From assembly GCA_036763105.1 (NCBI GenBank), contig JBAIYS010000009.1, positions 62,001 through 126,000 on the forward strand: a DNA stretch of 64,000 nt, read 5' to 3'. The DNA comes from Peptococcaceae bacterium 1198_IL3148. GTDB lineage: Bacteria; Bacillota; Desulfotomaculia; Desulfotomaculales; Desulfohalotomaculaceae. The notes beneath the pieces are model-generated. The model was not told the origin of the DNA and did not search any database. It saw only the letters and a list, made by a program, of their open reading frames with translations. Each line of letters starts with the position of its first letter. Positions within the stretch are counted from its first letter, which is position 1. Shown here piece after piece: positions 52,901 through 61,969 of the stretch. Position numbers and translations under genes: made by a program.

Positions 52901-53902
52901 TTAGTGAAACACTGTTTGGCTGTCTACCTTGCTCGTTAGCAGGTTTTTTTCTTCTAGCCATTTGATATTTTGATTCCAGTTTTCTTCTGTTTGGCTTAAA
53001 AATTCACCGGTGTCATCTTCCATCAGCGGCAGTAGTATTTCTAAGCTCTGTTGCTCAATTTCCGGGTCCAGTGGAAAGTTTTCATTTTGCACCGCCAGCA
53101 CAAAATCTAGGGCTTGATCCGGATTGTTTTTGGTGTATTCAAATCCCTTTTTGGCTGCCCCTAAAAAAGCTTGGATGGTGTCATAATCATTTGCCACCGC
53201 CTCATCGCTGGCGATAAATACCAGTTCATAATGGTTTGGCACGTCGTAATCCACAGGATTAAAGGTATTCAGCCCAATGCCCTGCTTTTCCAGCAGAATT
53301 TTTTCATGGTTGATATAGCCGCCAATGATGCCGTCCACCCTTTGGGCTTCTATGCTGGCCATTAATTCGTAACCCACATCTACAAACTCCACTTGCAACG
53401 GATCTCCACCGGCGGCACTAACCATTGTTTTCACCGCTTCCTTGTCAATGGCAAAGGAGGGATAGCCGATCTTTTTACCCTCTAAATCCTTTAAGGTTTC
53501 AACTCCCACATCCTGGCACACCATCAGTTGGTTTAATGAACTTCTCACTATCGCCCCCACCGACTGCACCGGAATATCCTCACTTCTGGCGATAATAATC
53601 TGTTGGGGATAGCTAATGGCTAGGTCAGCTTTGTTGGCCGCCACTAATTTAATGCCATCCTCGGTACCAGCAGGGGTGATGAGATTAACCTTGAGCCCGG
53701 CCTCTTTAAAATAGCCCTGTTCTTCAGCAGCGTAGAGAAACGCATGTACTGCATTGGGATACCAATCTAACAGCACATCAACTTCCTTTAATTCTTCGCT
53801 GGCACTTTGCCCTTGCTGATCACTACCATCACCGGCACAGGCGGTTAACGCCAAGCTAACCAGCAGCACCATTAACAATAGACCGACCTTTTTATAACTC
53901 AT
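52901..53902 (-). CDS. thiY: Thiamine-precursor ABC transporter binding lipoprotein
   Basis: 333 residues. Signal peptide with lipobox LTACAGD, then VDVLLDWYPNAVHAFLYAAEEQGYF, the start typical of ThiY/THI5-like proteins that bind the pyrimidine precursors of thiamine (hydroxymethylpyrimidine or formylaminopyrimidine). It is last in the thiZ-thiX-thiY operon behind a TPP riboswitch, which makes the ligand assignment firm. Its start overlaps thiX by 11 bp. Confidence 0.9.
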   Translation of the reverse strand: MSYKKVGLLLMVLLVSLALTACAGDGSDQQGQSASEELKEVDVLLDWYPNAVHAFLYAAEEQGYFKEAGLKVNLITPAGTEDGIKLVAANKADLAISYPQQIIIARSEDIPVQSVGAIVRSSLNQLMVCQDVGVETLKDLEGKKIGYPSFAIDKEAVKTMVSAAGGDPLQVEFVDVGYELMASIEAQRVDGIIGGYINHEKILLEKQGIGLNTFNPVDYDVPNHYELVFIASDEAVANDYDTIQAFLGAAKKGFEYTKNNPDQALDFVLAVQNENFPLDPEIEQQSLEILLPLMEDDTGEFLSQTEENWNQNIKWLEEKNLLTSKVDSQTVFH

Positions 53903-54665
53903 AATTATCCTCCTTTAGCCCTCTGCGGTATTTTAATAATATCTTCTCTAGCAAAAACCCAATGGAAAATAGCGTCAATCCTAAAAGTGATAGCACCAAC
54001 ACCCCGGCAAAAACGGTATCCGATTGTAACATCCCCGACGCCCGCTTGACATAGATTCCCAAGCCATTTTCTGCGCCCAACCACTCGCCAATGGTGGCCC
54101 CAGCAACACTATAGGTGGCGGCTATTTTAAAACCACTTAAAAAATTAGGTAGTACTGCATTTAAATGTAGCTTAAAAAATATTTGAAATTTACTGCCACC
54201 CAGGGCTTTTAAAACATCCTCTAAATCTTTATCCACGCCTTTTAACCCATCCAGCGTGCTGATAACTATGGGAAAAAAGCAGAACAACACCACCACCGCC
54301 ACCTTGGACCAAATGCTGTAGCCAAACCACATCACCATAATGGGGGATAAAGCTATGGTGGGAATGGTTTGGGAAAATATAATGATGGGATACAGCGTTT
54401 TGCCCACATGGCGCCACAGGTAGATGGATAACCCGCAGGATACGCCGATGACCACCGAGATGCAAAGTCCCAACAGTGCCTCCTCCAGGGTGATTAAGGA
54501 ATGTTTGTATAGCAAATCCCTTTGAGTCCATAACGCCCTCAGCACATCCGAAAATCTCGGTAAAATATAGCTTGGTACATTAAAATACGGCACTAGAAAC
54601 TCCCATGCTGAAAACACCAAGGTTAGAAATATCAGGGGAAATGCATAATTACTGACTTTGTTCAC
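53892..54665 (-). CDS. thiX: Thiamine-precursor ABC transporter permease
   Basis: 257 residues, six membrane segments, and the EAA loop LEDVLKALGGSKFQIFFKLHLNAVLPNFLSGF, which contacts the ATPase. It belongs to the SsuC/TauC/ThiX permease group. Overlaps at both ends with thiZ and thiY indicate one transcript under the TPP riboswitch. Confidence 0.92.
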   Translation of the reverse strand: MNKVSNYAFPLIFLTLVFSAWEFLVPYFNVPSYILPRFSDVLRALWTQRDLLYKHSLITLEEALLGLCISVVIGVSCGLSIYLWRHVGKTLYPIIIFSQTIPTIALSPIMVMWFGYSIWSKVAVVVLFCFFPIVISTLDGLKGVDKDLEDVLKALGGSKFQIFFKLHLNAVLPNFLSGFKIAATYSVAGATIGEWLGAENGLGIYVKRASGMLQSDTVFAGVLVLSLLGLTLFSIGFLLEKILLKYRRGLKEDNYEL

Positions 54666-55429
54666 TGGGCCATCCCCCTTTTATTTTCTGCCAACAGGTC
54701 CAGCAGGTTTAAAATTTCTCTTTTAAGTTGGATAAACTCGGTGCTCAGCGTGGTTTGATAGTTTCGAGGTCTTTTGAAGTTCACCTGGATGGACTTTAAA
54801 TTTTTATAGGGCAATTGGTTGCAAATCAGCACCCGATCGGATAACAGCAACGCCTCCTCTATGTCATGGGTGATCATAAATACCGTGTTGTTATCCCGTT
54901 GGCAAAGTTCCAATAGCCAGGCCTGCATCTTACTTCTGGTTAAGGCATCCAAAGAGGAAAAGGGCTCGTCCAATAAAAGTATGGCCGGATTATTTACCAC
55001 CGCCCTTAAAAAGGAAGCCCGTTGCCGCATCCCGCCCGATAGTTCATGGGGGTAAAGTTTTTCGGTACCGGTAAGGCCAAAGTCTGCAAAATATGTAGCG
55101 GCAATTTTCCTCGCTTCTTTCTTGCTATAGCCATTTAACTCCAATCCCACCGCTGTGTTGTCAAGGATGCTTCTCCAAGGCATTAGGGAATCTTTTTGGG
55201 GCATATAGCCAATAACATTTTTGTTACCCAATTTGGCTAGCTGAATATCACCTCTTTGGGGTTTCAATAGGCCTAAAATCAACCTAAACAGCGTACTTTT
55301 GCCGGTGCCACTGGGGGCAACAATGGTAACAAATTCATTTTTGTCAATGCTGAAGGATAAACCATCGATAATTAATTTGTTGGTGTCCTGATATGCAAAT
55401 GATAAATTATTAACCTCTAATGCCTTCAT
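54662..55429 (-). CDS. thiZ: Thiamine-precursor ABC transporter ATPase
   Basis: 255 residues. Walker A APSGTGKST, Q-loop IGYMPQKDSLMPW, signature LSGGMRQRASFLRAV, Walker B AILLLDEPFSSLDALT and the H-loop MITHDIEEAL. First gene after the TPP riboswitch, about 120 bp downstream of it. Supplies energy for pyrimidine precursor import. Confidence 0.92.
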   Translation of the reverse strand: MKALEVNNLSFAYQDTNKLIIDGLSFSIDKNEFVTIVAPSGTGKSTLFRLILGLLKPQRGDIQLAKLGNKNVIGYMPQKDSLMPWRSILDNTAVGLELNGYSKKEARKIAATYFADFGLTGTEKLYPHELSGGMRQRASFLRAVVNNPAILLLDEPFSSLDALTRSKMQAWLLELCQRDNNTVFMITHDIEEALLLSDRVLICNQLPYKNLKSIQVNFKRPRNYQTTLSTEFIQLKREILNLLDLLAENKRGMAQ

Positions 55430-55466
55430 CTAAGCACCCCTGAGCACCCCAGCCAAAATTGCATAA

Positions 55467-55511
55467 AAAAACTCCTTTCAAACAGTATTACACACACCAT
55501 CGAAAAGAGTT
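55467..55511 (-). terminator. Riboswitch-controlled intrinsic terminator
   Basis: On the minus strand AACTCTTTTC pairs with GAAAGGAGTT (55511-55502 with 55479-55470), followed by TTTTTT. It stands between the TPP aptamer and thiZ, so thiamine pyrophosphate binding probably ends transcription here. Confidence 0.8.
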
Positions 55512-55547
55512 GATAAGCTAATAAATTTAACATTATATTATCTTACA

Positions 55548-55628
55548 ACTTCCCTTCGCTGGCATTACCCAGTGCAGGTTCAAAGGGTCTGAAATAAAAT
55601 TTCATCTCAGCCATTGCGGCTCCCCTAG
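55548..55628 (-). ncRNA. TPP riboswitch (THI element)
   Basis: On the minus strand the conserved blocks are present in order: GGGGAGCC, then GGCTGAGATGAAA (the P2-P3 CTGAGA block), then GACCCTTTGAACCTG and GGGTAATGCCAGCGAAGGGA. These bind thiamine pyrophosphate. The element precedes the thiZXY transport operon and a terminator hairpin, giving an off switch when thiamine is plentiful. Confidence 0.96.
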
Positions 55629-55683
55629 TATAATTAAGATATTATACTGCAGATGTAATAATGTCAATATACCCATTGATTAC

Positions 55684-56226
55684 TTACCGTACATCTAAAT
55701 GGGTGAAGGTTGGGTATAACCCCACCCAGGTGAAACCGATTGCTGTGGCCGTTGCCGCCACTTGGCTGGGTGGCACCCCAAGGATGACAATATCGGCGGC
55801 GTTGCCACGCAAATGTTGACTGTTTTTGACCCCTCCCACCGCTCGGTTGTGCTTGGGACAGCGGTAACCCGATGTCACCATTATTGGCCTAGCCCCCAGC
55901 CTGGTCCGCAGTTGCTCCAGCAGGGTGATTAACTTGACATTTACCCGCACTTGGCCGCAGCAACGACAAGCAAATTCCAGCTCACTAAAGTGTTCACTTA
56001 AAGGCTGTCCTTGGCGGGCCTGGTGTGGCAGCAACAGCTTTAAAGCCCTTTGGGTGGCCGCATTATAACCATTAGTTGGCAGACCACAGTGGTTTTGCAG
56101 TGCTTTAACTGCCCCATTGGTCAATGGGCCAAAAATACCATCCCGGGGGCCGGGGTCAAAGCCACAGGTGGCTAAGTCTTGCTGTAACTGCAACACTTCT
56201 GCCCCGCCACTGCCCAGCGCCAGCAC
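55684..56226 (-). CDS. PG-binding and M15-type peptidase protein
   Basis: 180 residues from a GTG. The N-terminal peptidoglycan-binding domain (about 5-65: GGAEVLQLQQDLATCGFDPG with RDGIFGPLTNGAVKALQ) is followed by a Peptidase_M15_3-type domain (SGYRCPKHNRAVGG, SQHLRGNAADI, THLDV with the zinc ligands His-Asp-His). It cleaves peptide cross-links in cell wall. There is no signal peptide, as in phage-type endolysins. The start overlaps the stop of the YvrJ gene, so they are translated together. Confidence 0.88.
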   Translation of the reverse strand: MLALGSGGAEVLQLQQDLATCGFDPGPRDGIFGPLTNGAVKALQNHCGLPTNGYNAATQRALKLLLPHQARQGQPLSEHFSELEFACRCCGQVRVNVKLITLLEQLRTRLGARPIMVTSGYRCPKHNRAVGGVKNSQHLRGNAADIVILGVPPSQVAATATAIGFTWVGLYPTFTHLDVR

Positions 56227-56423
56227 TAGCCTGCACCCCCTTTAATATCCAAAATCCGTTGCATTTGTTCCATATCGATATCCGATTGTTTGGCCACCAC
56301 CAATGTTAACAGTGTAATGGACTTTTGCAGTTCCTTGATCACCGGTTCCAGCCGCACCAACAGGTATCCGGCCATCACCATGGGGAACCCGTAATTGCCC
56401 GCCAGTATCAACAAATCTTCCAT
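56226..56423 (-). CDS. YvrJ family small membrane protein
   Basis: 65 residues from the ATG at 56423 (MEDLLILAGNYGFPMVMAGY), which has GGAGGGGTGAT upstream; an upstream ATG at 56471 would read through the hairpin before it. One membrane helix followed by an amphipathic helix (LVRLEPVIKELQKSITLL). YvrJ proteins have no known role. The position directly before a cell-wall peptidase is holin-like. Confidence 0.8.
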   Translation of the reverse strand: MEDLLILAGNYGFPMVMAGYLLVRLEPVIKELQKSITLLTLVVAKQSDIDMEQMQRILDIKGGAG

Positions 56424-56446
56424 AAATATCACCCCTCCATAAACAA

Positions 56447-56473
56447 AGGTGGGGCAACTTTGCTGCCCCACCT
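56447..56473 (-). terminator. Hairpin between DUF2922 and YvrJ genes
   Basis: AGGTGGGGCA and TGCCCCACCT form a 10-bp perfect stem with a 7-base loop, then TTTGTTTA on the minus strand, 9 bp after the DUF2922 stop. It probably ends most transcripts of the two upstream genes and lowers expression of the YvrJ-peptidase pair. Confidence 0.75.
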
Positions 56474-56481
56474 GACACTGC

Positions 56482-56700
56482 TTACAGGATATCCAAATTT
56501 GTTACTTCCCGGGATACGATGCGTGCATCGGCCACCGCCACCAAATCACCGCCATTGGATGTAAATACATTCTTGGCCACAATGGTGTCCATAGCGCTTT
56601 TCACATCCTGGGCAGTCAAGGTTTCCAAAGGTTCCGCCACCCGCAGAGTGACTTTGTTGCCAGAGCTGCTGACGAAAATCATTTCTAATGTAGAAGCCAT
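56482..56700 (-). CDS. DUF2922 protein
   Basis: 72 residues with the family pattern LEMIFVSSSGNKVTLRV, then a SAMDTIVAKNVFTSNGGDLV segment ending in an acidic hydrophobic tail (TNLDIL). Function unknown. Such proteins normally occur with DUF1659, as here (25 bp apart). Confidence 0.8.
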   Translation of the reverse strand: MASTLEMIFVSSSGNKVTLRVAEPLETLTAQDVKSAMDTIVAKNVFTSNGGDLVAVADARIVSREVTNLDIL

Positions 56701-56725
56701 TTACCATCCCTCCTTTCTACCGCAA

Positions 56726-56953
56726 TTAAATTTCTTCTACCAGGTCGTTGGTGTCAATGCGCTGGATTGCAGCCAAAGTGTACTGCTGCAGTCCGCCCAA
56801 AACTTGGGCCACGTCGTACAGGTCCTGCTCGGTGGCGTCCGCCTTAATGTTCCGGTAGGTAATCTTCCCTAAGATGGGATCCCCCTGGGAATTTACCCCC
56901 TTTTCCACTTGCAGCTGCAGTGCCGAGGTTACCAGATTTTTGCTAATTGCCAT
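56726..56953 (-). CDS. DUF1659 protein
   Basis: 75 residues: LVTSALQLQVEKGVNSQGDP, then GKITYRNIKADATEQDLYDV and a DTNDLVEEI end, typical of DUF1659. Function unknown. First gene of a four-gene cassette with DUF2922, YvrJ and an M15 peptidase, seen in many spore-forming Firmicutes. Confidence 0.82.
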   Translation of the reverse strand: MAISKNLVTSALQLQVEKGVNSQGDPILGKITYRNIKADATEQDLYDVAQVLGGLQQYTLAAIQRIDTNDLVEEI

Positions 56954-57196
56954 ACTACCATCCTCCTTATTAAATTATTGCCAGGGAAATATCCAATCCC
57001 CCCGGTTGCGTTCAATATATCATTGGCGGGGTAACAATTAAAGTTGATTAATTTGTGATTTTGCGTACAAATTTGAATTGACACCCTTTAGTAACAGGAC
57101 ATATTATTATTACAACACCATTTGTATATATGCAACTAGCGGGAAGGACATGTTAACTATCGGTACTCCAGAAGATATTTGAAAGGAGGGCTTATC

Positions 57197-58165
57197 ATGT
57201 ATTTTCCTGTTTCTGGTGTAGAGGTATCACCTTTAATTCCACCGCTGGTGGCCTTTGTGGTGGCATCACTGACCGCTTCTGCGGGGTTGTCCGGGGCTTT
57301 TTTGCTGTTGCCCTTTCAGGTGAGCGTGCTGCACTATACTAACCCCGGGGTTAGCCCCACCAACTTAATATACAACATCATTGCCATCCCCGGTGGCCTT
57401 TACCGCTATATCAAAGAGGGTCGCATGGCTTGGCCGTTAACTTGGGCGGTGGTGCTGGGTACGCTGCCCGGCGTATTCGTTGGGGCCTGGGTGCGCATTA
57501 ATTACTTACCGGACCCCAAAGTTTTTAAGCTTTTTGTGGGTACGGTGCTGTTGTACATGGGTTATCGCACTTTGTCTGAAGTGATGGGCTGGAACAAGAA
57601 ACTTAAAGAGCAAAATAAAAATATGCAGCAAAAATTCGCTGCCCAAGTGGCTAAAATGAAGGTAGAGAATTCAGACCGTCTGGCAGCCGGTCTGCCTGCC
57701 GAGGCAGTGGTGAAAACCAAAAAAGTATCATGGCGGAAGATTGAATATGAGTTTTGGGGTGAAACCTACTCCTTTAGCGGCGTCGCCATTATCAGTCTGG
57801 CGTTGGTGGTGGGTTTAATTGGTGGCATCTACGGCATTGGTGGCGGAGCAATTATTTCCCCCTTCTGCGTAGCGGTGTTGGGCCTGCCGGTATACACCGT
57901 GGCCGGGGCCTCGCTGGCGGGCACCTTTATTACATCCATTGCCGGGGTTGTTTACTACCACCTGCTGGCTGTCAGCAACACCGCCGCCGGTGCCGCGGTG
58001 GCTCCGGACTGGATGCTAGGGGTGTTATTTGGTGTCGGCGGTTTATTGGGTACTTATGTGGGAGCCCGGATTCAAAAGTTCTTACCGGACAGAATTATTA
58101 AGATTATCCTTACTGCTTTACTGCTATTTCTGGCCTTCAGCTACATTGGACAGTTTTTCTTCTAA
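57197..58165 (+). CDS. TauE/SafE exporter with a long central loop
   Basis: 322 residues from the ATG at 57197 (MYFPVSGVEVSPL), placed 6 bp after GGAGGG; a TTG at 57179 lies inside the ribosome site region. The two TauE repeats are SASAGLSGAFLLLPFQVS-like TASAGLSGAFLLLPF and VVGLIGGIYGIGGGAIISPF, separated by a charged cytosolic loop (about residues 130-180). It is a sulfite, thiosulfate or other small anion exporter by family. It is the third TauE-type gene of the window and is convergent with an ArsR gene. Confidence 0.9.
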   Translation: MYFPVSGVEVSPLIPPLVAFVVASLTASAGLSGAFLLLPFQVSVLHYTNPGVSPTNLIYNIIAIPGGLYRYIKEGRMAWPLTWAVVLGTLPGVFVGAWVRINYLPDPKVFKLFVGTVLLYMGYRTLSEVMGWNKKLKEQNKNMQQKFAAQVAKMKVENSDRLAAGLPAEAVVKTKKVSWRKIEYEFWGETYSFSGVAIISLALVVGLIGGIYGIGGGAIISPFCVAVLGLPVYTVAGASLAGTFITSIAGVVYYHLLAVSNTAAGAAVAPDWMLGVLFGVGGLLGTYVGARIQKFLPDRIIKIILTALLLFLAFSYIGQFFF

Positions 58166-58179
58166 CCACATTAATTTTT

Positions 58180-58202
58180 AAAGCCCGGGCAACCCGGGCT
58201 TT
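58180..58202. terminator. Bidirectional terminator between TauE and ArsR genes
   Basis: AAAGCCCGGG and CCCGGGCTTT form a 10-bp perfect stem around CAA, followed by TTTTTC. It serves the convergent TauE and ArsR genes and overlaps the ArsR stop. Confidence 0.85.
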
Positions 58203-58530
58203 ACTTTTTCAATATCCCACCAAAGGTGAACATCACTTCATTAACCTGCTTTTCAAGAATTTTATCTGCCAAGGATAACAGTTCAATAATTTCTGGATAT
58301 TTGATGCTGTAAATAACCCGCAATCCTTCTTTCCTGCTTTGTAGAATACCCTGCTTTTTCATTACTGCCAGGTGTTGGGATGTATTGGCTTGTTCCACGT
58401 TAAGTTCAGCAAAAATATCGCATACACAATGCTCGCCATCGCTGAGTAAATTTAAAATGCGCACACGGGTGGGGTGAGAAATTGCTTTAAACAAATTTGC
58501 TTTTAGTTCCGCTAACTTTTCTTGCATCAT
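58201..58530 (-). CDS. ArsR-family regulator
   Basis: 109 residues. The winged helix (HPTRVRILNLLSDGEHCVCDIFAEL, then ANTSQHLAVMKKQGIL) includes the CVCD motif that binds arsenite, antimonite or other soft metals in ArsR. No arsenical pump is beside it. A 26-27 bp motif in its promoter is repeated upstream of nrfH, so nrfHA may be a target. Confidence 0.88.
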   Translation of the reverse strand: MMQEKLAELKANLFKAISHPTRVRILNLLSDGEHCVCDIFAELNVEQANTSQHLAVMKKQGILQSRKEGLRVIYSIKYPEIIELLSLADKILEKQVNEVMFTFGGILKK

Positions 58531-58547
58531 TTCACCACCTAATTCAT

Positions 58548-58574
58548 TCTAATATTATTATATAATATTCGCTA
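58548..58574. promoter_or_regulatory. Presumed ArsR operator
   Basis: TCTAATATTATTATATAATA followed by TTCGCTA, matching the site upstream of nrfH (41136-41161) in both flanking parts, 18 bp before the arsR start. Confidence 0.5.
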
Positions 58575-58612
58575 ACATAAGCAAAGGTTATGACGGAACT
58601 AAGATAGGGGAA

Positions 58613-58690
58613 AAGACAGGGGGACGGGTCCCTTGTCTTCTCAGCTGAGGAGACAAGGGACCCGTCCCCCTGTCTGGTACCCCTGTCTGG
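58613..58690. repeat. REP/BIME element 13 (long hairpin form)
   Basis: Two inverted palindromic units around TCAGCTGA, itself a small palindrome, so the whole forms one long hairpin with arms over 30 bp. An extra CCCTGTCTGG unit follows. It ends 3 bp from the stop of htpG. Confidence 0.87.
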
Positions 58691-58693
58691 TAA

Positions 58694-60571
58694 CTACTTC
58701 ATCATTTTGCAAATGTTGTTGGTAAATTCAACCGGATCGTTTATGGGTAAGCCCTCAATCAGTAGTGCTTGATTGTATAATAGGTCGGTGTACAGTTTTA
58801 GCTTATCTTTGTCATTTTGATAAGCATCTTGTAAGGATTTAAAGACATCGTGGTTGATGTTAATCTCTAAAATCTTATCTGCCTTAAACCCTTGGTTGTT
58901 CGGCACCGCACTGAGTATTTTCTCCATCTCAATGCTCACTTCGCCCTCGTTGGCTAAGCAAACGGCATGCTGTTTTAATCGTTTCGATGCCCGGACATCC
59001 TTCACTTTTTCGGCCAAGATATCCTTCATTGCAGCAAACAGTTTTTGGTGCTCTTGATCTGCATCTGCGCATTCTTCCTTGTCATCGGGTTCGATACCCA
59101 GGTCACCACTGGATACCGATTTGAATTCTTTACCCTGATATTCCCGCAACATTTTAATGGCAAACTCGTCCACGTCATCGGTAAAGTATAAAATTTCGTA
59201 ACCTTTATCTGCCACCAGTTCTGTTTGAGGCAGTTTGTCAATCCTTTCGACGGACTCCCCGGTGGCATAGTAAATATATTTTTGATCCTCGGGCATTTTG
59301 GTCACATACTCCGCCAACGTGACCAGTTTTTTCTCGGTGGATGAATAGAACATGATTAAGTCCTGCAGGTCATCCTTATGGCTGCCGTAGTCACTGTATA
59401 GGCCGTACTTCAATTGAACGCCAAAGGCTTGATAAAACTTTAGGTATTGTTCCCGCTCATTCTTTAACAGGTTGGCCAATTCTTGCTTAATTTTATTTTT
59501 AATGTTTTTGGCAATTAGTTTCAACTGACGGTCGTGTTGTAACATTTCCCGGGAGATGTTGAGGGATAAATCTTCAGAATCCACCATTCCTTTGACAAAG
59601 GCAAAGTAGTCCGGCAACAGGTCGGCACAGCGGTTCATAATTAACACGCCGTTGGAATACAGCTCTAGGCCCTTTTCATATTCTTTGCTATAGAAATTGA
59701 AGGGGGCCCTTTCGGGAATATATAAAATTGCTTTATAACTAATGGTCCCTTCGGCATTGATATGAATATGTTTTAGTGGTTTGTCAAAGCCATAGTGCTT
59801 TTCGATATAAAAATTATTATAATCTTCTTCGGTCAGTTCATTCTTGTTTTTCTTCCAAATGGGCACCATGCTATTGACAATCTTTTCCTCGGTGTATTCC
59901 TCGTATTCGTTCTCACTGCCCTCTTTTGGTCGACTACTGGTGATATCCATTTTAATGGGGTATCTGATGAAATCAGAATATTCCTTAATAATGGCTTTAA
60001 TGCGATATTGGTCTAAGTAGCCATCGTAGTGTTCATCTTCGGTATTCTGTTTGATTTTTAGAATGATGTCGGTACCCACCGTGTCCTTTTCCCACGGTTC
60101 AATGGTATAGCCCTCAGCACCGGACGAGTGCCACTTGTAAGCTTGATCGCTGCCCAGCGCCTTGGTAATCACGGTAACTTCATCGGCCACCATAAAGGCT
60201 GAATAAAAACCAACGCCAAACTGCCCAATGATGTCGTATCCATCTTTGATTTCATTTTCCTTTTTAAAGGCCAGCGAGCCGCTCTTGGCAATGACCCCTA
60301 AGTTTTGCTCCAGTTCTGCCTCTGTCATTCCAATACCAGTATCGGAAATCTTTAGTTCTCTATTATCTTTATCAATGGTCACCTTGATGTAGTAATTGTC
60401 TTTATCAAAGCTCAGAGTATCATCTGTTAACGCCTGGTAATAAATTTTATCTATGGCATCGCTGGCGTTAGAAATCAGTTCCCTTAAAAAAATCTCCTTA
60501 TTGGTATAAATTGAGTTAATCATTAAATCTAACAATCTTTGCGATTCAGCTTCAAATTGTTTTACTGACAT
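58694..60571 (-). CDS. htpG: Chaperone HtpG (Hsp90)
   Basis: 625 residues from the ATG at 60571 ([17 protein letters not shown]) after GGGGAG; an upstream ATG at 60592 lacks a site of its own. The N-terminal ATP domain has [21 protein letters not shown] and [15 protein letters not shown]. The middle domain and C-terminal dimer domain have family length. It refolds proteins under stress. A perfect CIRCE element lies 30-57 bp upstream. Confidence 0.97.
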   Translation of the reverse strand: MSVKQFEAESQRLLDLMINSIYTNKEIFLRELISNASDAIDKIYYQALTDDTLSFDKDNYYIKVTIDKDNRELKISDTGIGMTEAELEQNLGVIAKSGSLAFKKENEIKDGYDIIGQFGVGFYSAFMVADEVTVITKALGSDQAYKWHSSGAEGYTIEPWEKDTVGTDIILKIKQNTEDEHYDGYLDQYRIKAIIKEYSDFIRYPIKMDITSSRPKEGSENEYEEYTEEKIVNSMVPIWKKNKNELTEEDYNNFYIEKHYGFDKPLKHIHINAEGTISYKAILYIPERAPFNFYSKEYEKGLELYSNGVLIMNRCADLLPDYFAFVKGMVDSEDLSLNISREMLQHDRQLKLIAKNIKNKIKQELANLLKNEREQYLKFYQAFGVQLKYGLYSDYGSHKDDLQDLIMFYSSTEKKLVTLAEYVTKMPEDQKYIYYATGESVERIDKLPQTELVADKGYEILYFTDDVDEFAIKMLREYQGKEFKSVSSGDLGIEPDDKEECADADQEHQKLFAAMKDILAEKVKDVRASKRLKQHAVCLANEGEVSIEMEKILSAVPNNQGFKADKILEININHDVFKSLQDAYQNDKDKLKLYTDLLYNQALLIEGLPINDPVEFTNNICKMMK

Positions 60572-60601
60572 CTTAATCTCCCCTTTACCCACAAAAACTT
60601 G

Positions 60602-60628
60602 TTAGCACTCCCTTTGGTCGAGTGCTAA
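60602..60628 (-). promoter_or_regulatory. CIRCE operator (HrcA site) of htpG
   Basis: TTAGCACTC-N9-GAGTGCTAA, identical to the CIRCE consensus, in the leader of htpG. Together with the second copy at 34666-34692 it indicates an extended HrcA regulon. Confidence 0.95.
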
Positions 60629-60673
60629 TTATATTTTTTATATATCAAAATTTCCTTGGCATGTCAAGCGGTG

Positions 60674-61969
60674 CTAACTACGGCAAACCTTTACTTTAAC
60701 TATCCTTTTTCTATTCACCTCTTGCACTTTAAACACCAAACCGTTATATTCCAGCTCCGGTTGTTCCCCCACCGCCGGGATATGCCCCAGTTGGCTGATC
60801 AAAAAGCCGCTGAGGGTTTCGTAGTCTTCCACCGGCAGCGCCACACCAAGAAATTCCTTAACCTCGTATAGGCTGACAATGCCACTCATTAAAAAAGTGT
60901 TGTCATCCAGTTGTTCAATTTCTTTTTCATCCACGTCATACTCATCAAAAATGTTGCCGACAATTTCCTCCAACAGGTCTTCCATGGTGACAATACCAGC
61001 GGTGCCGCCGTATTCATCAATGACAATGGCCATGTGCATTTTCTTCTTCTGCATTTCTCTAAAGACATCATCAATATTTTGCAATGTCAGCACAAAATAT
61101 GGTTTTCTAATTAATTTCTTTAAATCAAAGGTAGTCTCATCACAGGCTTCCATAAACCGAATCAGTTCCTTAACATTTAACGTACCAATTATGTTGTCAA
61201 TATTATCTTCATAAACTGGCACCCGGGTATATCTGCCGTTACTCATTATGCTGGCCACCTGTTTTAGACTGTGGTGGATGGGAATAGCAGTAATTTCGGT
61301 GCGGTGGGTCATAATGTCCACCACCATTTTGTTGTCAAACTCAAAGATGTTGTTAATCATTACTTTTTCCGCTTCTTGAATGGCCCCCCTCTCTTTGCCC
61401 ACATCAACCATCATGCGGATTTCTTCTTCGGTTACTTCTTCAGAATCGGCATTGGGGTCCACCCCAAACAACCTGACCACCAGGTTGGTGGAAAAGGTTA
61501 ACAGCTTTACAACAGGAGACGTTATCAGCGACAGCCAACTTAGGGGGTGAGCCACTAAAAAGGCAATGGCTTCCGCCCTTTGCATGGCCAACCTTTTGGG
61601 CACCAGTTCCCCCAGCACCAATGTAAAGTAGGAGAGAATTAGCGTCACGATAATCACAGCAATATTATTTAGCAACCCTTTGGAAATTGGCACACCTAAT
61701 TGGTAAATAAAATCAGCCAACTGCCCGGCAAAGCTACCAGCAGCAAAGGCACTGGCTAAAAATCCCGCCAGTGTAATGCCGATTTGAATGGTGGCTAAAA
61801 ACTTGCTAGGTTCGCCAATCAGATTATCTAATGTTTTTGCTTTTTTGTTTCCTTCCTCGGCCAGATGTTTTATCTTATTGTCATTAACTGACACCAGGGC
61901 CATTTCGGAAGCGGCAAAAAAGGCATTTAACATAATTAGCACCACTAAAACCAACAACTCACTAGACAA
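60674..61969 (-). CDS. CNNM/CorC-HlyC family membrane protein
   Basis: 431 residues from a TTG at 61969 (MSSELLVLVVLIML), 10 bp after GGAGG; an in-frame TTG at 61987 overlaps that site. The DUF21/CNNM membrane domain (about 1-190, with NAFFAASEMALVSVN), two CBS domains (about 205-330, MTHRTEITAIP and GGTAGIVTMEDLLEEIVGNI) and a C-terminal CorC domain. The family is linked to magnesium or sodium transport. It is a single gene. Confidence 0.92.
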   Translation of the reverse strand: MSSELLVLVVLIMLNAFFAASEMALVSVNDNKIKHLAEEGNKKAKTLDNLIGEPSKFLATIQIGITLAGFLASAFAAGSFAGQLADFIYQLGVPISKGLLNNIAVIIVTLILSYFTLVLGELVPKRLAMQRAEAIAFLVAHPLSWLSLITSPVVKLLTFSTNLVVRLFGVDPNADSEEVTEEEIRMMVDVGKERGAIQEAEKVMINNIFEFDNKMVVDIMTHRTEITAIPIHHSLKQVASIMSNGRYTRVPVYEDNIDNIIGTLNVKELIRFMEACDETTFDLKKLIRKPYFVLTLQNIDDVFREMQKKKMHMAIVIDEYGGTAGIVTMEDLLEEIVGNIFDEYDVDEKEIEQLDDNTFLMSGIVSLYEVKEFLGVALPVEDYETLSGFLISQLGHIPAVGEQPELEYNGLVFKVQEVNRKRIVKVKVCRS

